Source: Dactylorhiza incarnata (lineage: Eukaryota; Streptophyta; Magnoliopsida; Asparagales; Orchidaceae). Taken from it: a stretch of 64,000 nt of DNA. The DNA lies in the NCBI GenBank assembly GCA_033032865.1, contig JAWHQI010000049.1, positions 5,022,001-5,086,000 of the forward strand, given 5' to 3'. A program made the translations under genes and the position numbers. A model generated the notes under the pieces. It worked only from the letters and a program-made list of their open reading frames with translations, made no database searches and was not told the DNA's origin. This document shows positions 47,438 through 57,336 of this stretch, one piece after another. Position 1 is the first letter of the stretch. Each line of letters begins with the position of its first letter.

Positions 47438-47702
47438 TATTTATAGGGCTTGATTTAGGTTAGATTTTCCCTAAGTGTATATGTTGATTAGACTTAATCA
47501 ATTTAATAGATTTTACATTCCTTACGTGTCAACTATGGCATTTGTTCATGTGTCCAGCCCAAACACCGAAACTGCTGAGACAGAGTTGTTATCCGCTGGT
47601 ACAAAACATTGTCAACCGCTGAGACAGTTCTAGTCATCTCAGTGGTTTAGCTGAGACCTTCTCAGCTATCTCAGCGGTTCAGCTGGAACCTTCACAGCTA
47701 TT
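47438..47702 (-). promoter_or_regulatory. Promoter-like module before the E7 accessory ORF
   Basis: CTGAGA/TCTCAG words (about eight, several as CCGCTGAGACAG or its complement) fill 47567-47702. CCTATAAATA lies at 47447-47438 on the minus strand, 50 bases upstream of the ATG at 47388. This is the same layout as the LTR promoters of this window but lies between pol and the accessory ORF. Confidence 0.5.
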
Positions 47703-47934
47703 TCAGATAATTTCACTGCCTATTAGTGAATGTTATAGTTAGGCTTATTTCAAGACCTAAACATGCTACTAATCATATAGATAGCAACTTATCCTATCAA
47801 TGTTTGTTATGCATGATTACATGCTAGATTTAAATCTAGGGAATAACATCATGAGCATGATATACCAATTGACACAATAAGATTTATTCTAAATTCAACA
47901 TGCCAAGTTCAATTTTGAAAGTATTAAACTTGTC

Positions 47935-49751
47935 TCATCCAATGGCTTTGTAAAGATGTCAGCAATTTGTTTGTCAGTTGGGACAAATTCAAGGCATACA
48001 TATTTACATTCTACATGCTCTCTAGTGAAATGATACCTTATCTCTATATGCTTAGTCCTACTATGTGACACAGGATTCTTAGCTATAGAGATAACACTGA
48101 ATTAGTCACAATACATGGGAGAATTACTTACTTTGAGGTCATAGTCCTCTAGGTGATGTTGTATCCATAACAATTGTGCATAACAGCTCCGTGCAACTAT
48201 ATTTTCAGATTCAACAGTGGATATCCCCACACAGGTCTGCTTCTTGTTGCTACAAGAGATCAGCCTTCTTCCTAGGAATTTACAGGTTCCACTTGTGCTT
48301 TTCCTATCTTCTTTGCAACCTGCAAAATCTGCATCCAAAAAAAGCTAATCAGTTCAACATCATTGTTCTTAGGGTACCAAAGGCCAAGATGTTTGTTGCC
48401 CTTAAAGTATCTCAAAATCCTCTTTGCAGCTGAGTAGTGAGATTCCTTATGGCAAGCTTGGTATCTAGCACAAACACATGTAGCATACATAATGTCTGGT
48501 CTACTGGTAGTTAGATACAATAGGGACCCAATTATGCCCCTGTACATGGATTCATAAAGGGGCTTTCCCTTTTCATCCTTGTACGGGGAAATGATTTACA
48601 CCATGGGAGTTTTAATGGTGGAAGCTGATTCCATCCCAAACTTCTTAATAAGCTCCCTAGTGTATTTGGTAATAGAGATGAAAATCCCCTCATCGGACTA
48701 TTTCACTTAGAGTCCTAAATAGTACTTGAGCTCTCCCATACTTCTCATCTCAAACTCCCCCTGCATAACGTTGGCAAATCCTTTGCAAATGTTGTCATCT
48801 ATAGATCCAAAGATAATGTCATCAACATAAATTTGGACTAGAAGACATTTGCCCTTTGTTTCCCAAAGAAACAATGTGTTATCTATCTTTCCCCTCAAGA
48901 ACTTGTTCTTGATGAGAAAGCTAGACAAGGTATCATATCAGGCCCTAGGGGCTAGCTTTAGACCGTGTAGAGCTCTCCTTAGCAAATATACATGAGAGGA
49001 GAGGGTAGGGTGCACAAAACCTAAGGGCTGCTCCACATATACCTCTTCCGTTAGATTGTCATTCAGGAATGCTGATTTGACATCCATCTGGTACACTTTG
49101 AACCCCTTGTGGTCAGCATTGTCTAGGAATAGCCTTATTGCTTCTAACCTTTCAAATGGGGCAAAGGTTTGATCAAAGTCAATACCTTCTTCTTGCATGT
49201 ACCCTTTGGCCACTAGTCTAGCTTTATTCTTGATGATGGTGCCATTCTCATCAAATTGTTCCTGTAGATCCATTTGCTGCCAATGATATTGTGTCCTTGA
49301 TGTTTTGGCACAAATTTCCACACCTTGCACCTCTTAAACTAAAGCAGCTCTTTTTCCATTGCTTGAATCTAGAAGATGTCTTCATTTGTTTCTTCAAATT
49401 TCTTGGGCTCCATTTGTGATAGAAAGCTCAATAATAGGGCTTCATTGTGAGCTCTACTTTTGGTAACCACTCCTTGGTTAACATCTCCAATTATTTGATT
49501 TATTGGATGATCTTTTAGGTGCATGTTTACTGCAGGCAACCTGTCAGCAATCAGCAACTCTTCTTACTGAGCAGCGGTTCATTAACATCTTGGTGAACAT
49601 CAACTTCAGGGATTGCTACCTCTGAGTTGACCTTGCTTGTGCTGGGTATGTCTTGGAGAGACATATCTTGTACTTTCTATTCATTACCTGTCAAAATAGG
49701 AGAGCTGGACCAGCCCTTGTAGAGAAGGCTGGTCTAATCAAAGACTACATG
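47935..49751 (-). pseudogene. E7 pol, 3' part: linker, RT and RNase H, broken
   Basis: Read on minus: a linker (DHPINQIIGDVNQGVVTKSR, near 49500), RT start [48 protein letters not shown] (usual KQAPRA altered), IYVDDIIFGS near 48820, [16 protein letters not shown], then RNase [30 protein letters not shown] (usual STTEAE altered) and the end near 47935. At least five stops or frame changes lie between these pieces. The motifs are those of SIRE-type copia. Confidence 0.88.
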
Positions 49752-51719
49752 TGTAACACCCCAAAATTCTTAGTTCAGCGAAGTAGGCGGAGTGGTAGTG
49801 TTGCGCTCGAGATAGGCTAAAAATTCCACAACAGTTCTTCGCGCACGACCATTGTCCTCTTCGTGCACGACCAGTGATCGTGCGCCAATGATCGTGCGTT
49901 CATTCACAAGGAATCGGAGTTCTGGCTTGGCTTATCGCACGACCATTCTCCTCTTCGCGCACGACCAGTGATCGTGCGCCTGTGATCGTGCGCCCTGTTT
50001 ATTCTGCTCCGCGATTTTGAGCGGAGAAGACGATCCGGCCGTCCAAATCTTTTGGAATCCGATCCAATGGCTAGGATTAAATGCTGGAGGGTCTTAGGGC
50101 TTGTGAGAGGAGATTAATCCTCATTCTTTTGAGGTGTTTCTCTCTCCTAGGCAAGAGGAAGAAGAAGGAGGTAAGGAAGAAGAAGGAGAGATTCCGCCAT
50201 TGACGGAGCTCCGGAGCTCCGTTTTGTGAGACTTTTCCAGATCTGGAGAGTGCAGCACGGTGCGGTCGTTTCCCTCCGTCTAGAATCTCGGATCCATGGC
50301 GAAGAAGAACGCTCCTAGGGTAACGATTCTTCCTCTCGATTCCTTGGACTTGTCATTTATCCTCTCCTTCATTTCTCTATGCTTGCATGAGGAATCCCTT
50401 TCACCAAATGGGTGAAGTGTAGGATTTTCCTCAAGTTCTTCAGAACTCCGGGTCGATTGTGTCCGTCCCCGGCATATTGCTTGTAGAAAATCTGGTAGTC
50501 GTGCGGATTTAAGCATTTTGTGTGAAGCCTATTCGTGGTCGTGAGCCCGAATCGGTGATGCTTGGTTTGCGACGTTGCATTTAGGTTAAGCCTAGAATGC
50601 GTGCCGGAGAATGACTCCGTGAAATCATCTTTAGTATTGCGGGATTTAAATTGTAGGCATCTTGTGAAAGCCCCATGCTTTGAGATTGGATGAAGGCAAA
50701 CCTTCACCACGAAATTGACGCGGAGTGTATTGTACCTCCTTTGTTGAATATTTGTGAAGCCTAGATCCCTGCGAAGGGGTTAGGTGCGTAGCTTATATTT
50801 TGTGTAGCACGTGAAAGTGCTAAACACTTACGGGCCGAGGTGAAGCCGTACCCGCGCCGTGCGATAGATCGCGACGATTAGAGAACGGCAAAGCTAAACC
50901 GAACCCGTTTCCATGCAGATCGGTAAGAGGTCCCTACCTCACGTGAGCCGTGTGATCATGGGAGAGGTCGTGGAAGGTGATTTACCTAGACCGACCAAAA
51001 GCTCTTTTTCCCACCTAAGGTGATGGCCCTTACGGTGGAGTGTTTTGTGGAATTGATGTTGTTAGCCTCATGCGGTTGTTTAGGAGGTTGTGGGGAACCT
51101 TCGGGTGAACCCAACCAACATCATGTGCATACCTAGGTTCCCTCCTTTTTGATGCTCAACCTAGAAGATTGAATGTGCTTGAAACCTCACCTTGTGTAGT
51201 TGCACCTTCTTTATATTAGTACTTGTGCTAGTATGGCTTGCTTGCAGGGTAGAAGCTCCGCCACCCCGGTAAAGGGGTGGGGTCGTTATAATTTGGTCAG
51301 CTATGCTGACCGTTACTTTGTTTGCCACCGCTTGGTGGAATGTTCTTATGCAGGTGCAGGTGAGCCTAGTGGGAAATAGCGGGCGGTGGCCCCTTTGCTG
51401 AGTTGGCCCTTGAAGGCCAACCTCCCTTTTTAGCTTTCTCATGTATTGCCGGCCTGCGTGCCGATGTATGTTTTGGAGTTTTAGTACATTTGTTAAATGT
51501 AAGGCCTTAAGGCCATAACTCTATTTCATGGTTTCATTCCTATGATAGTGGACAATTCTAATGGAAATGTTAAATCTTTATGCTTCCGCTAGTGTTTAGT
51601 ATACTCTGTTGTAGTTTCTTTCCGTTTATCACCTTTTAACTCCTAGCTAGTGTGGTTTGTATGGCGTGGGGTCCCGGCCGGACCTACTGTTATACTATTC
51701 GTACTGGCAGGGTGTTACA
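49752..51719 (+). mobile_element. Solo LTR of a Tekay-like gypsy element, TSD ACATG
   Basis: 1968 bp from TGTAACACCCC to GGGTGTTACA with TSD ACATG at 49747-49751 and 51720-51724. It shares with the complement of the E2 LTR the AGGGGTGGGGTCGTTATAAT / TTTGGTCAGC region (51273-51300) and both ends, so it is a relative on the + strand. Inside lies a GCGCACGACC/GATCGTGCGC array (49841-49994) otherwise seen in the Athila-like LTRs. No host gene is visible in it. Confidence 0.9.
49841..49994 (+). repeat. GCGCACGACC palindrome array in the Tekay-like solo LTR
   Basis: Two near-copies of a unit of about 95 bp, each with CGCACGACCATT, CGCACGACCAGTGATCGTGC and a further GATCGTGCG. The word is the one in the E4 and E5 LTRs. 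Confidence 0.85.
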
Positions 51720-52295
51720 ACATGCATAGACTCTTCTACAACATGAGTTTTCTTGTTGAATACTCTATATGCCTTACTATGTGAGCTATATCCAACAAGA
51801 ACCCCGACATTGCATTTTTCAGCAAACTTAGTTAATTGAGATTTTCTATTACTTAAAATATAGCATTTGCAACCAAAGATTCTAAAGTATGAAATAGTTG
51901 GTTATTTGCCTTTTAGAATCTCATAGGGGGTTATTCCTAGGGCCTTATTGCTAAATGCTCTATTGAGACCATACCGTGCATTATTTACTGCCTCAGCCTA
52001 GAAATATTCTGGGAGTGAGGAGTCACTAAGCAGTGTTCTCCCATCCTTTATCGAGGTCCTATTCCTCCTCTCAGACACACCATTTTGCTGTGGAGTCCTT
52101 GGATAGGAGAATTCTTGTGTGATACCAAATTCTTGACAAAACCTTGTCATTGCCCTAAATTGAATTTCTGTACCATGGTCAGTTCTTGTCTTAACCACAG
52201 TGCATTGGAATTCATTATGGATTGCCTTAACATGGTTTATAAAGATATTTAAAGTATTAGATTTCTTATTATGGAAGAATACTCATGTATACTTT
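51720..52295 (-). pseudogene. E7 pol, integrase fragment
   Basis: Minus strand: the end of the integrase core with TDHGTEIQF, FSYPRTPQQNGVSERRNRT (51998-52198), then the conserved stretch up to the solo-LTR insertion. The frame upstream (FINHVKAI near 52230) is open but a TGA is present near 52290. The fragment ends abruptly at the E8 junction. Confidence 0.85.
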
Positions 52296-52356
52296 GAAAT
52301 CCTGATTTCCAAATCGAAATCCTGATTTCCGATCCGCACCTTCACACGGCTCTTCT
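52296..52356 (-). repeat. Inverted copy of protease sequence at the E7/E8 junction
   Basis: The reverse complement of 52296-52356 matches 52669-52727 at about 90 percent by eye ([13 protein letters not shown] region). The arms are about 310 bp apart and face each other. Confidence 0.8.
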
Positions 52357-52427
52357 TATTCCGACTCAGCCGAGAATCTATTCGCTTGGCCAACAAGAAG
52401 CTATACGACAAATTGATGTCGTCATAG
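52357..52427 (+). pseudogene. E8 end of gag
   Basis: Encodes [19 protein letters not shown], the counterpart of the E2 Gag end (PQPRVFNLGQQEAIKAKD). It stops at the candidate 5' splice site. Confidence 0.75.
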
Positions 52428-52510
52428 GTACGAATTAGAAGTTAGCTTTTACAGCTATATATATAATTCATACTATTGTACGACTATATTCTTTATTTGT
52501 GTACAATTAG
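52428..52510 (+). other. Candidate GT-AG intron between gag and protease of E8 (83 bp)
   Basis: GTACGAATTAG at the left, TGTACAATTAG at the right, AT-rich between. Removing it joins DVVIG to [18 protein letters not shown] in phase, splitting the Gly codon exactly as in E2. Sequence similarity to the E2 interval is low while the flanking codons are conserved, as expected of an intron. Confidence 0.72.
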
Positions 52511-54890
52511 GTTTCGTCCTAATTTTCAACTATCCGGCGAGAGCTCTATTTGATACGGGTGCATCGCACTCTTTTCTGTCTGAGGACTTTGTGGTGCGAA
52601 TCGGAGTGCCGTCTACCTTTGTAGAGGATAGATTGGAAGTAGTGCTACCCAATGGATCTCAAATGAGTGCGGATAGGAAGAGCCGTGTGAAGGTGCAGAT
52701 CGGAAATCAAGATTTCAATTTGGAAGCATCGTTATTACCGTTAGCTAAATTCGATGTGATCTTTGGCATGGACTGGCTCTCGGAGCAGCGAGCATGCATA
52801 GATTGCAATTCAAAGGAGATCACTCTGGGAAAGAACACCGAAGGAGAAACCACATTCGCTGGTATGCGAGGAGCGAGCAAGACGCTGATGTCTGCTCTCC
52901 AAGTGGTTAAAGCGGTGAGAAAAGACGCCGAGTTGTTCTTCACTTTGTTGGAGGCTTCGGAGCAAAAGCCCAGGTTATGTGATGTCCCAGTTGTAGCGGA
53001 GTACGCCGACGTGTTTCCTAACGAACTCCCTGGGGCTCCGCCTCATCGGGAGATTGATTTCTGTATCGAGTTGGTGCCAGGTGCCAAACCTGTGGCCCGC
53101 TCATCGTACCGGATAGCGCCAAAGGAACTGGCAGAGCTGAAGGTCCAATTGCAAGAGCTGCTAGAGCAAGGCTACGTACGTCCAAGTTCATCGCCTTGGA
53201 GTGCACCGGTCCTCTTTGTGAAAAAGAAGGACGGGAGCTTGCGTCTATGTATTGATTATCGAGAGCTAAACAAGTTGACCGAGAAAAACTGATATCCGAT
53301 TCCAAGAATCGATGATTTATTCGACCAACTGGTTGGGTCGACGGTTTACTCCAAGCTGGACCTAAGGTCCGACTATTATCAACTGCGAATAAGGGAATAT
53401 GACATTCCAAAAATAGCGTTCAGTACCCATTTTGGGCACTATGAGTTCACGGTGATGCCGTTCGGTCTGTCTAATGCACCGTCGGTATTCATGGACTTAA
53501 TGAACAGGACGTTTCGAGAGTATTTGGATCAATTTGTGATCGTCTTCATCGACGACATTTTGGTATACTCTCAGTCGAAAGAGGAGCATGTAGGGCATCT
53601 GCACGCAGTTTTGAGCACCTTGAGGAGGAGTCAGCTATATGCCAAGTTCTCCAAGTGCGAGTTTTGGCTATCGTCAGTAGCATTCCTTGGTCATGTTGTT
53701 AGTGGAGAAGGAATTGCAGTTGATCTGTCGAAGATAGAAGCGGTCCGAGCGTGGCCTTTTTTGAAAAACGTAGCGGAAGTCCGAAGTTTCTTAGGACTTG
53801 CCGGCAATTATAGGCGCTTTGTGGAAAACTTCTCGAGGACTGCACTCCCTCTCACTAAACTGACTAGGAAAGATCATAAGTTCATTTGGTCGCCCGAGTG
53901 CGCACGAGCTTTTGAAGAGCTGAAGAGCCGTCTGACCACGGCGCCCATTCTATGCTCGCCATGTGGTACGGAAGTCTACGAAATTTATAGCGACGCCTCG
54001 GGGAGTGGTTTGGGTTGTGTCCTAGTGCAGTTCGGAAAGGTAATTGCCTATGGCTCCCGGCAACTGAAGGTTCATGAGAGGAATTACCCGGTCCATGATT
54101 TGGAGCTAGCGGCCGTGGTGTTTGCTCTTAAGCTGTGGAGGCATTATTTGTATGGCGTGAAGATCGACATCTTTACCGACCACAAGAGCCTCAAGTACCT
54201 GCTGGATCAAAGGGAGTTGAATATGCGTCAAAGGAGGTGGATGGAGTTCCTTGGGGACTACACCTTCGACATCAAATATACTCCTGGAAAGGGAAATGTA
54301 GTTGCGGACGCGTTGAGTAGCCGGGCTCCCGCTCAGGCAAATTGGATTTTGATGCATGATGAGCGTCTAATCCGTGAGCTGGAAGAAATGGAGATCATTT
54401 GCATTGATAGGAGAACGTCTACTTCAGCATGCTTGAACTGGACGGAGGTTCGATACGACCTTGCCGACCGAGTTCGACAAACATTGGAGCTGGACGAGAG
54501 CATGAAACGCTATAAAGCGGAAACCGTTGATGGGTTAAACGCTGATTCCTCTTTCGAAGATGGCCTTATGTGGAAGAATGGTAGATTGTGCGTCCCAAAC
54601 TTTGGTACTCTACGGGCGGAGTTGATGTACGAGGCTCATCATACCAAGTACTCGATCCACCCTAGGAGCACGAAAATGTACATGGACATGAAGAAACTTT
54701 TCTGGTAGCCGGGTATGAAGAAAGACATTGCCCTCTACGTGGCCAAGTGTAACACTTGCGCGTTGGTGAAGGTGGAATGTCAACGTCCCGGTGGATTTTT
54801 GAAGTCCTTGCCTATTCCGGAATGGAAGTTTGATGATATTTCGATGGATTTCGTGCACGGATTGCCGAGATCGCAACAGGGAAACGACGC
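52511..54890 (+). pseudogene. E8 pol: protease, RT, RNase H, integrase start
   Basis: One frame with two stops. Protease [13 protein letters not shown] near 52543-52581 has its catalytic box intact. [17 protein letters not shown], then TGA at 53290-53292 where the family has a sense codon before [42 protein letters not shown] near 53548. RNase [53 protein letters not shown]. Integrase zinc region [18 protein letters not shown] at 54706-54708 where the family has Trp, then CNTCALVKVEC and MDFVHGLPRSQ up to the solo LTR. Better preserved than E2, but dead. Confidence 0.93.
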
Positions 54891-55655
54891 TGTACAATCC
54901 GGGGTTCGCCCGGCTCTTCCCACTAGAACTCGCAAACCCAGTCTTCCAAGAAGCCTAGGCGAGAACGCCACTCATATGTCCTCAGCAGCTATAAGGAGGC
55001 GAGACCAGAGTACCCACATCGGTCTCGCCCGAATCCTTGACGGGAAGCGTGGCGCGTTCCACAGGTTCTGCGAGACCCGCGTGGTCGCAGGGAGGGCAAG
55101 AGCTCTCGCTCGCGAGGTCGCAGAGAGGGCAGGAGCTCTCGCTTAAAGCGAGCGAGACCCAGAGACTTGAGTAGTTCCGCGGACCCCTCCTTCTTTTAGG
55201 GAGGGTTAGAAGCTAGGATTACCCTCTTGCCCCTGGAGGTCTGCATATAGCCCCTTCAAACAGCGGAGTTTGGCTATTGACAGGCCAAATTGGGGTGCGA
55301 ATAGTAAGTTTAAAAGGCGGAGTTCCGCTATTCACAGACCAGGTCAGAAAAACTATAAATAAGACCCAATGGGCACCTTTGGAGAGATTCCGGTTGGAAG
55401 CTTCTCTCTCCTCTGGTTATCCTTGTCGAGACTCCCCTGAGCTCTCCAAGGTGCCCGGGCCTCAGCTTTGGCTTAGGAGGGGAAGCAATCTAAAGATCTT
55501 CCGGGTGTGCGGTGGGACCTCCCTGTTGAGTTTAAGGTTCTGTGTTGAGTTCTGGAACCCCGACTTGCTCTCCCCGAGAGACAAGTAAGTGCTAGTCGCC
55601 CCTCAACCTGTTGAGGGCTCTGAGCTCCACAAGAGACCAGTTTCTAGTTTCAACA
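54891..55655 (+). mobile_element. Solo LTR of the Tat-type family, TSD GACGC
   Basis: 765 bp from TGTACAATCCGG to GTTTCAACA, TSD GACGC at 54886-54890 and 55656-55660. Across it the E8 integrase reading is continuous (GND-AIWVI). It is nearly identical to 56515-57279. CTATAAATAAG at 55353-55363 is its TATA box, preceded by GAGCTCTCGCTCGCGAGG-type palindromes (55071-55160). Confidence 0.92.
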
Positions 55656-55674
55656 GACGCCATCTGGGTGATCG

Positions 55675-56321
55675 AAGGAAGTGCCGTAGTAAGGCCGATG
55701 AATTTTTCCCTTTCCAAGGGGATATCTCGCTGCATCAGCAAGAGTAACATTCGACGGGTGCGAACCCTCTGAGTCTCGATTGGCGAGAAGGTCAAAGGTT
55801 GGTGCCGGGATTGTCACATCCCGGCGCCTGGGGGAAGGAGTTCGCTGACCCTGTTCCCCCTGGCTCGCTGGGGGCGAGGCTGCAACCAAAAAGTAAAAGA
55901 TAAGATGAGAGGCGCCATCGAATAATATAATTCCAATGAAAGAGGCGAGACCAAATAATGTACCAGGAGGATTCTCGCCGGTAGTATTCGCATTTACCCG
56001 AGGGGTAGTGGGCGGTTCGTTCGAGGGCCCGCCAATGTCCTTGACAGTCTCGCTGACCTGCGGAGACGAAGTTTAGAAGTAGCAGTCGAAGGATCTCGCA
56101 TGAAGAGTAATAATCCCTACCTTCTCGATGGATTTCTCGCTGGCCGAGGACGCGAGGTCGACAGTGTCTTCCCCCAATCGGCGAGCGGCTTTTGCTTTTT
56201 TCAGTTTCGGCATAGGAGAGGGGGACGAGCGATTCATCCACGCCGGTGGCTTCGTCATCATCGCCATCTCCTGTGCCTTGGAGGCCTTCAGGAGAGCTTC
56301 CATTTCCTTGGAGAGAGGCAT
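55675..56321 (-). CDS. Antisense gene of the Tat element, three exons seen, truncated
   Basis: On the minus strand a TATA box (CTATAAATA at 56399-56391) lies 70 bases before ATG 56321. Exon 1 is 56321-56121 (67 codons: MPLSKEMEALLKAS, PKLKKAKAARRLGED, ASSASEKSIEK). Intron 1 is 56120-56058 (GTAGGG ... CCGCAG, 63 bp). Exon 2 is 56057-55964 (VSETVKDIGGPSNEPP). Intron 2 is 55963-55880 (GTACAT ... TTGCAG, 84 bp, T-rich end). Exon 3 runs from 55879 to the break near 55674 (SPPASQGEQGQRTPSPRRR, PAPTFDLLANRDSEG, YPLGKGKIHRPYYGTSF). All joins keep frame; reading straight through does not. An antisense accessory gene is known in maize Grande, a Tat element; its function is unknown. Product family not recognised. 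Confidence 0.68.
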
Positions 56322-56390
56322 CGGAGGACAGCTACAGTAAAGAGAAGGATGGGGAGGAGAAGAACAATGAAGACGCTTCAACTCGGGAGG

Positions 56391-56400
56391 TATTTATAGC
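56391..56400 (-). promoter_or_regulatory. TATA box of the antisense gene
   Basis: GCTATAAATA on the minus strand, the only clear TATA motif in this interval, suitably placed before ATG 56321. Confidence 0.6.
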
Positions 56401-56514
56401 CAGGCGATGGGACCCACAGAAAGATTCCTGACAAGACAGCTGTCGCCAGGCGAACACCCTTGGGTTGGATGATTCTTTGCGAGCTCAGGTTAAACTCGCA
56501 AAGAGCGGGGATTG

Positions 56515-57279
56515 TGTACAATCCGGGGTTCGCCCGTCTCTTCCCACTAGAACTCGCAAAGCCAGTCTTCCAAGAAGCCTAGGCGAGATCGCCACTCATA
56601 TGTCCTCAGCAGCTATAAGGAGGCGAGACCAGAGTACCCACATCGGTCTCGCCCGAATCCTTGATGGGAAGCATGGCGCATTCCACAGGTTCTGCGAGAC
56701 CCGCGTGGTCGCAGGGAGGGCAGGAGCTCTCGCTCGCGAGGTCGCAGAGAGGGCAGGAGCTCTCGCTTAAAGCGAGCGAGACCCAGAGACTTGAGTAGTT
56801 CCGCGGACCCCTCCTTCTTTTAGGGAGGGTTAGAAGCTAGGATTACCCTCTTGCCCCTGGAGGTCTGCATATAGCCCCTTCAAACAGCGGAGTTTGGCTA
56901 TTGACAGGCCAAATTGGGGTGCGAATAGTAAGTTTAAAAGGCGGAGTTCCGCTATTCACAGACCAGTTCAGAAAAACTATAAATAAGACCCAATGGGCAC
57001 CTTTGGAGAGATTCCGGTTGGAAGCTTCTCTCTCCTCTGGTTATCCTTGCCGAGACTCCCCTGAGCTCTCCAAGGTGCCCGGGCCTCAGCTTTGGCTTAG
57101 GAGGGGAAGCAATCTAAAGATCTTCCGGGTGTGCGGTGGGACCTCCCTGCTGAGTTTAAGGTTCTGTGTTGAGTTCTGGAACCCCGACTTGCTCTCCCCG
57201 AGAGACAAGTAAGTGCTAGTCGCCCCTCAACCAGTTGAGGGCCCCGAGCTCCACAAGAGACCAGTTTCTGGTTTCAACA
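56515..57279 (+). repeat. E9 LTR shared by two copies (765 bp)
   Basis: TGTACAATCCGG to GTTTCAACA, same length as the solo LTR 54891-55655 and differing from it at few positions. TATA box CTATAAATAAG at 56979-56989. No TSD flanks it, as expected for an internal LTR of a tandem arrangement. Confidence 0.92.
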
Positions 57280-57336
57280 TTCTTGGTGCGGTGAGCGTGG
57301 AGTGTGACTAGTGCAGGAAAGTCTTTAAGAGAAGGC

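Larger units (their letters stand above)
46011..52295 (-). mobile_element. E7: broken SIRE-like Ty1/copia element
   Basis: Minus-strand order: part of integrase (52295-51725), linker and RT (49751-48272), RNase H (48350-47935), a spacer with a promoter-like module, then an accessory ORF (47388-46100). E1 ends at 46010 and cuts off the 3' end; E8 abuts it at about 52296. A Tekay-like solo LTR sits at 49752-51719. No LTR of E7 is visible. Gag and protease are missing. Confidence 0.85.
52296..55674 (+). mobile_element. E8: Tekay-like gypsy fragment, truncated at both ends
   Basis: A relative of E2 on the + strand: end of gag, candidate intron, protease, RT, RNase H and the first third of integrase. 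No LTR or TSD. The left border is an inverted piece of its own protease region (52296-52356). The right border, near 55674, is 15-20 bp after a Tat-type solo LTR, where the integrase reading (DAIWVI) breaks off. Confidence 0.85.

Noticed and set aside
49752..51719. A host gene with introns in the long interval inside E7.
   Set aside because: TSD ACATG, TGTAAC/GTTACA ends and similarity to the E2 LTR show a solo LTR. No ORF resembles a protein.
54891..57279. The two Tat LTRs as the ends of one short element (54891-57279).
   Set aside because: The left LTR has its own TSD (GACGC) with E8 reading on both sides, so it is a solo LTR and not the partner of 56515-57279.
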